Assembly: GCF_030068615.1 (NCBI RefSeq)
Contig: NZ_JASJOC010000001.1
Location: 744,001 to 808,000, forward strand
DNA: 64,000 bases
Direction: 5' to 3'
From: Halostagnicola sp. A-GB9-2
GTDB taxonomy: Archaea > Halobacteriota > Halobacteria > Halobacteriales > Natrialbaceae
In this document: positions 63,241 through 64,000 of the stretch, piece after piece
How positions within the stretch are numbered: position 1 is the stretch's first letter
How the letters are laid out: every line of letters starts with the position of its first letter
Program-made: the position numbers and the translations under genes
The notes under the pieces: generated by a model
Seen by the model: the letters and a program-made list of their open reading frames with translations, nothing else
Told to the model about the DNA's origin: nothing
The model's database searches: none

Positions 63241-63457
63241 TACTGTCGGCTGTAACTATGTGAAGATTCTCGCACCCCTGGGCGACAAGAATTTTGAACG
63301 ACGTACAGCCGGCAGTATGAGGAGTTCGCTTCGCCAGGTTTTCCGCTTCAATCGTTTCGATCAATCGCCCCAAACGGCCGTTTCGGTCGGCCAAACGGCT
63401 GCTTCAGTCGGCCATCCCGAACGGCCGCCTCGGCTATCCCAAACGGCCGGCGACTGA
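63241..63457. repeat. Short tandem AACGGC repeats between CAP and HerA genes
   Basis: Between 63368 and 63452 a unit of about 21-24 bases close to ccaaacggccgtttcggtcg is repeated four times, each around AAACGGC/GAACGGC. The rest of the gap holds no gene. The units are GC-rich with weak dyad symmetry (cggccg), so they may form hairpins near the converging gene ends. Confidence 0.6.
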
Positions 63458-64000
63458 TCAATCTCGCCCGTGTCTCGTGAGACACTTCGAAAGCCCGATC
63501 AGCTCGACGGGTTCGGAGTTGTCGGGCGAGTAAACGACCATCTGACCTTTCTCCATGTAGGGCACCTTCGACTCGAGATTAGTCGGAATGTTCACGCTCT
63601 TGATGGCGTCCTCGTCGCCCAAGTTGAGGACGACGGTCGTGTTGATCTGTTTGAAGACCGCGTCGTCGATGTCCTGGGGGTCCTGCGTGATGAGAAAGAG
63701 TCCAAGCCGTTCCTTCCGGCCCTGTTTTGCCGCCTCTGTGAACTTTCGGATAACCTTCCCCGCCTGCACGCTGTCGGCGTCGGTGAGGAAGTTGTGCGCC
63801 TCGTCCATCCCCAGGATTAGGGGCGTTTCCTTGATCCGGTCGTAATCCGGGTCGTTCGAGAGCTTCTGGTCGATGACCAGACTCGAGAGCGCGAGCACGA
63901 CGGCTTCGGTCGCCCTCGAGTCGCTGATGTGGTAGGTCGGAACCACGGAGAGGCCGCCCGGGCGGACGAACTCGTGAATCAGGTCGGTGATCGGCCGGGC
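63458..64000 (-). CDS. HerA-type ATPase/helicase, C-terminal part (5' end beyond window)
   Basis: The frame is open to the window edge, so only the last 180 residues are seen. The Walker B-like LILGMDEAHNFL, LFLITQDPQDIDDAVFKQIN, TTVVLNLGDEDAIKSVNIPT and KGQMVVYSPDNSEPVELIGL match the HerA/FtsK-like superfamily, in which a hexameric translocase works with NurA in end resection. In haloarchaea similar ATP-binding proteins (DUF87 type) exist in defence and mobile contexts also, so exact subtype is uncertain without the missing part. Confidence 0.85.
   Translation of the reverse strand, partial: ARPITDLIHEFVRPGGLSVVPTYHISDSRATEAVVLALSSLVIDQKLSNDPDYDRIKETPLILGMDEAHNFLTDADSVQAGKVIRKFTEAAKQGRKERLGLFLITQDPQDIDDAVFKQINTTVVLNLGDEDAIKSVNIPTNLESKVPYMEKGQMVVYSPDNSEPVELIGLSKCLTRHGRD

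Noticed and set aside
1-64000. A defence island (restriction-modification, BREX, DISARM, toxin-antitoxin)
   Set aside because: No such genes were recognised. The HerA-type ATPase at the right edge could belong to one, but its partners would lie outside the window.

Overview
The window is a piece of a haloarchaeal chromosome, most like the Natrialba/Halopiger/Haloterrigena group. Proteins are very acidic, coding DNA is GC-rich with very frequent CTCGAG, and many genes have a TATA-like box 27-30 bases before the start codon, as expected for leaderless transcripts. Family content is typical: HTH-10 (Bat-type) regulators, HalOD1, DUF7344, DUF7511, UPF0058, SAMP1, archaeosine synthesis, GatD, HerA. 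No rRNA, tRNA or CRISPR array was found.

Layout. 1-3.4 kb: a cut-off DUF4397 protein, a PadR regulator, a NUDIX hydrolase and an acidic exported repeat protein. 3.6-12 kb: archaeosine enzymes tgtA and arcS, enclosing a TRAM protein, a membrane protein, an HTH-10 regulator, a large chemoreceptor and a small membrane gene split by an in-frame TAG. 12.5-19.3 kb: an HdeD-like protein and an overlapping operon of a 1322-residue multi-PAS kinase and two response regulators. 19.4-22.8 kb: a PolB2-type polymerase operon with a RecA-like protein lacking a Walker A motif. 23-26 kb: a ZIP-like protein, a zinc-ribbon protein, an HTH-10 regulator and an Orc1/Cdc6 protein beside 1.3 kb of non-coding DNA that could be an origin. 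27-36 kb: a GNAT protein, two hypotheticals, a glycosyltransferase, a glycolipid-binding-family gene between IS-like termini, an array of small palindromes, and nucleoside-catabolism genes (phosphorylase, PfkB kinase, deoC). 36-49.4 kb: a ZIP transporter, a K+ channel, SAMP1, a GNAT-GatD pair, acidic exported proteins, an ArsR-like regulator, a Vms1-like protein and a DUF1611-epimerase operon. 49.4-52.3 kb: an AT-richer accessory island of small genes ending in a truncated gene. 52.4-64 kb: a His-rich Tat protein, a zinc alcohol dehydrogenase, three tandem paralogous membrane proteins, a lipoprotein, HPP, PspA, two alpha/beta hydrolases, a CAP-domain protein and the end of a HerA-type ATPase.

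How genes work together. tgtA and arcS carry out successive steps of archaeosine formation in tRNA. The phosphorylase, PfkB kinase and deoC fit nucleoside and pentose salvage. The kinase and its two regulators form one signalling unit. The polB2 operon is probably a DNA-damage tolerance module. DUF1611 and the enolase-superfamily epimerase overlap and probably serve one D-amino-acid or dipeptide pathway. The least explained items are the amber-split small gene, the IS-bounded gene with the adjoining palindrome array, the pentad-repeat exported protein, the membrane-protein triplet and the His-rich exported protein.
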